This document shows positions 62,155-64,000 of a stretch of DNA of 64,000 nt, in pieces. The notes under the pieces were generated by a model. It saw nothing but the letters and a program-made list of their open reading frames with translations. It was not told the origin of the DNA and made no database searches. How positions within the stretch are numbered: the first letter of the stretch is position 1; each line of letters opens with the position of its first letter. Both the position numbers and the translations under genes were made by a program. The stretch is from Eucalyptus grandis (Eukaryota > Streptophyta > Magnoliopsida > Myrtales > Myrtaceae): contig NC_052621.1 of NCBI RefSeq assembly GCF_016545825.1, forward strand, positions 10,626,199 to 10,690,198. The letters are read 5' to 3'.

Positions 62155-64000
62155 ACCACCTAAATATAAAATGTTTCTAAGATTAGCTTCCGAATACGAC
62201 GTCATAGGGAAATCAAGCAACTTGTATAACTTATGGATCTTTTAAATCTAGATTAAACGTGAAAAAATTGGAAGATCCAAATATGAAATATATTTAATTT
62301 TTTTATTACAAATACATGAGAAGAAATTATATCCTTTTAGACTAATTCTATTGGTAAATCGGCCTGTGTTATTTTAGGGAAATTCTATATGTGATTCCTC
62401 ACCAATGGAAAGGACATGGTATTGATTATGGAAGGGCAATAATGGAATACTCAGTAGGAAGAGCTACAAGAAAGGATTAATTTTAAAATACATAACCCGG
62501 GTAAAAATTTTTGTACACAACCTAAATCCATTACCGTTTGTATAGATAATTTGTCAGAGTATCAAACTACAACTACCTATATCAATGGTGATGAAGATGG
62601 ATTGCGTAACAAATGGGCTGCATATACCGTTATCATATAAAAATGCCATGCGAAATGCTAGAATTTTCATAATTGCTAATTTGCAACACTAAAACAAATC
62701 AAAACTTATGGTTTCTTTTGTTGAACGGAGCATGCAGACATTTCACTTAGAAGTAAAATGAGTGGAGAACACAAGGAAAGTACTCCTCGAAAGGAGAAAG
62801 ACCTGACCCTCACATAAGAAGTCCAAATATCAATCATCATTGTGGAGCCCAACATGAATTTATGCAAAATTAGATAACCGTGTAGATAGATATGGAAACA
62901 GATATAGATACAAATCGATCACGAGTCCGCCAATGTTTATCACCAATAGGTCAACCTGAGGCATTCTTTACGGTACCCATGTCACGGATTAATCACTTGG
63001 TACTAAAGCTCAACGTACGTCTGTTTACACACAACATTGATCTATCTAGCTTAGCTGTTTGATTTTTGAGCTAAGTACTATTTCATTCAAGCTTTGAGCT
63101 TTTTAAAGCTCATCCAGCTTCAGACAATTAGTCCATCGAAAGCAACTCATTCCTCGATCCCAGCCAACCCAATTCACATCCAGACGAGACCGGACCCAGG
63201 AGGACGACAGATAGTCAAAAAAAGAAGCGGAGACAGACACTGAAGTCAAGCAGAGCAGATGTCCTGCGCATTATTTTTCACTCTCCGATTCTGACATCTC
63301 GGGCTGCCTCCCCCCGCTTTGGAATCTCGTACTCTGTCCTCCTCTCGTTCTCGAGTCAGCAGTCCTCGCCAGATCGCGCTGCCCGCTCAGGCACGCCCGA
63401 ATCTTTGTTGCTGGATCTTGTCTGGGCAGAAGAGCAAGAAGGGAAGCGGAGGAACTGCAAATCCTCTCCGGAATCGGTGCGCTCACGCTTCACTGAAATC
63501 CCGAAATGCTTTGCGGGGAGAAAACGTGATATATTAAAAGAAAAGAAATAGGACGGGCGGAAAAGGAGCGACTTGTATCGACCCCATCATCGGACAATTA
63601 TTTCCTTATTATAATCCGAATTCTTGATCTTCTCGAAATCTTGTCTGAACAGCCAGGGCAATCATGACGGAATATCTCGAGAACTGCCCGCTCGCATTAT
63701 AAGGGAAAAACATTAATGCGCTTCTGGAACGACCTGCAGGGGGATAAGAGTACGTAAAGCAAAAGTCCAGGCTGCACAAAACGCCTGTAACGTCACTCGT
63801 TGTCCCTGCTTTTTCTCTTATCTCCAAAACCCGGAAAGAGCTCGGCAGGATAGAGAATCGACGGCCAATCTCTACATAATAGATTTCGTGAGAACTTTTT
63901 CAAGCTTTAATTTTGAATTACTTCTCCATAACAACATCTACTGTTTTTGCTTGTGATTTCGCTGTAACGACTAATTCGAAATTTCATTCCTTGGATCATG
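62155..64000. other. Intergenic, possible gene start beyond the edge
   Basis: Mostly AT-rich spacer. The stretch 63280-63500 is clearly GC-richer, with open frames on both strands of about 70 codons, and could be a 5' UTR or first exon of a gene that is not recognisable here. No domain or splice structure can be defended. Confidence 0.35.

Noticed and set aside
63271..63537. GC-rich frames near the right edge as a gene
   Set aside because: About 70 codons on each strand, with no domain, and no partner exon visible inside the window.

Overview
This window is nuclear DNA from a flowering plant. The evidence is split genes with GT-AG introns, plant-specific families (bicupin seed protein, AOP-type dioxygenase, RBR ligase with an RNase H-like domain, CNL resistance-gene pieces), and intergenic space full of small DNA transposons and decayed retroelements. 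The repertoire fits a woody eudicot. The resistance-gene pieces and the repeat style remind me of Myrtales/Eucalyptus relatives, but that is an impression, not a measurement. There is no bacterial-style operon, CRISPR array or recognised RNA gene.

Layout: eight gene models can be supported. (1) A secreted vicilin-like bicupin, 1697-4402 (+), five exons, with a CATGCATG (RY) box about 150 bp upstream. (2) PDIL5-1-type ER thioredoxin/protein disulfide isomerase, 9264-11406 (+), four exons. (3) AOP1-like 2-oxoglutarate/Fe(II) dioxygenase, 19437-20963 (-), three exons. (4) Adenylate kinase isoenzyme 6, 25128-26645 (+), three exons. (5) A large ALKBH10B-like AlkB-fold protein, 28198-34779 (-), eight exons, one GC-AG intron, polyQ N-terminus and an altered metal-site region. 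(6) An unrecognised 162-residue two-helix membrane protein, 38295-38783 (+). (7) A membrane-anchored alpha/beta hydrolase, 39567-43482 (-), six exons. (8) An RBR E3 ubiquitin ligase, 47913-51582 (-), three exons, with a one-base frame break in exon 1. These are independent housekeeping, seed and metabolic genes, and nothing suggests a cluster acting in one pathway.

The accessory DNA holds the most unusual structures. A broken LINE (about 15.06-19.10 kb) carries a perfectly delimited solo LTR (16304-17095, 5-bp target duplication CTATT); taking the LTR out restores the LINE reading frame. At 57.51-59.22 kb two fragments of one CC-NBS-LRR gene face each other as an inverted repeat with arms of about 840 bp and a loop of about 34 bp, a possible source of hairpin small RNA. 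Three copies of a hAT-like nonautonomous element lie at 36.2, 44.6 and 61.6 kb. At least three Tourist/Harbinger-like elements, AT-rich arms around a GC-rich core, lie at 22.6, 23.9 and 52.15 kb. Five separate local direct duplications of 150-600 bp occur, one of them directly upstream of the ALKBH10B-like gene.

All exon boundaries were set by eye from splice consensus, phase and family knowledge. Transcript evidence was not available.
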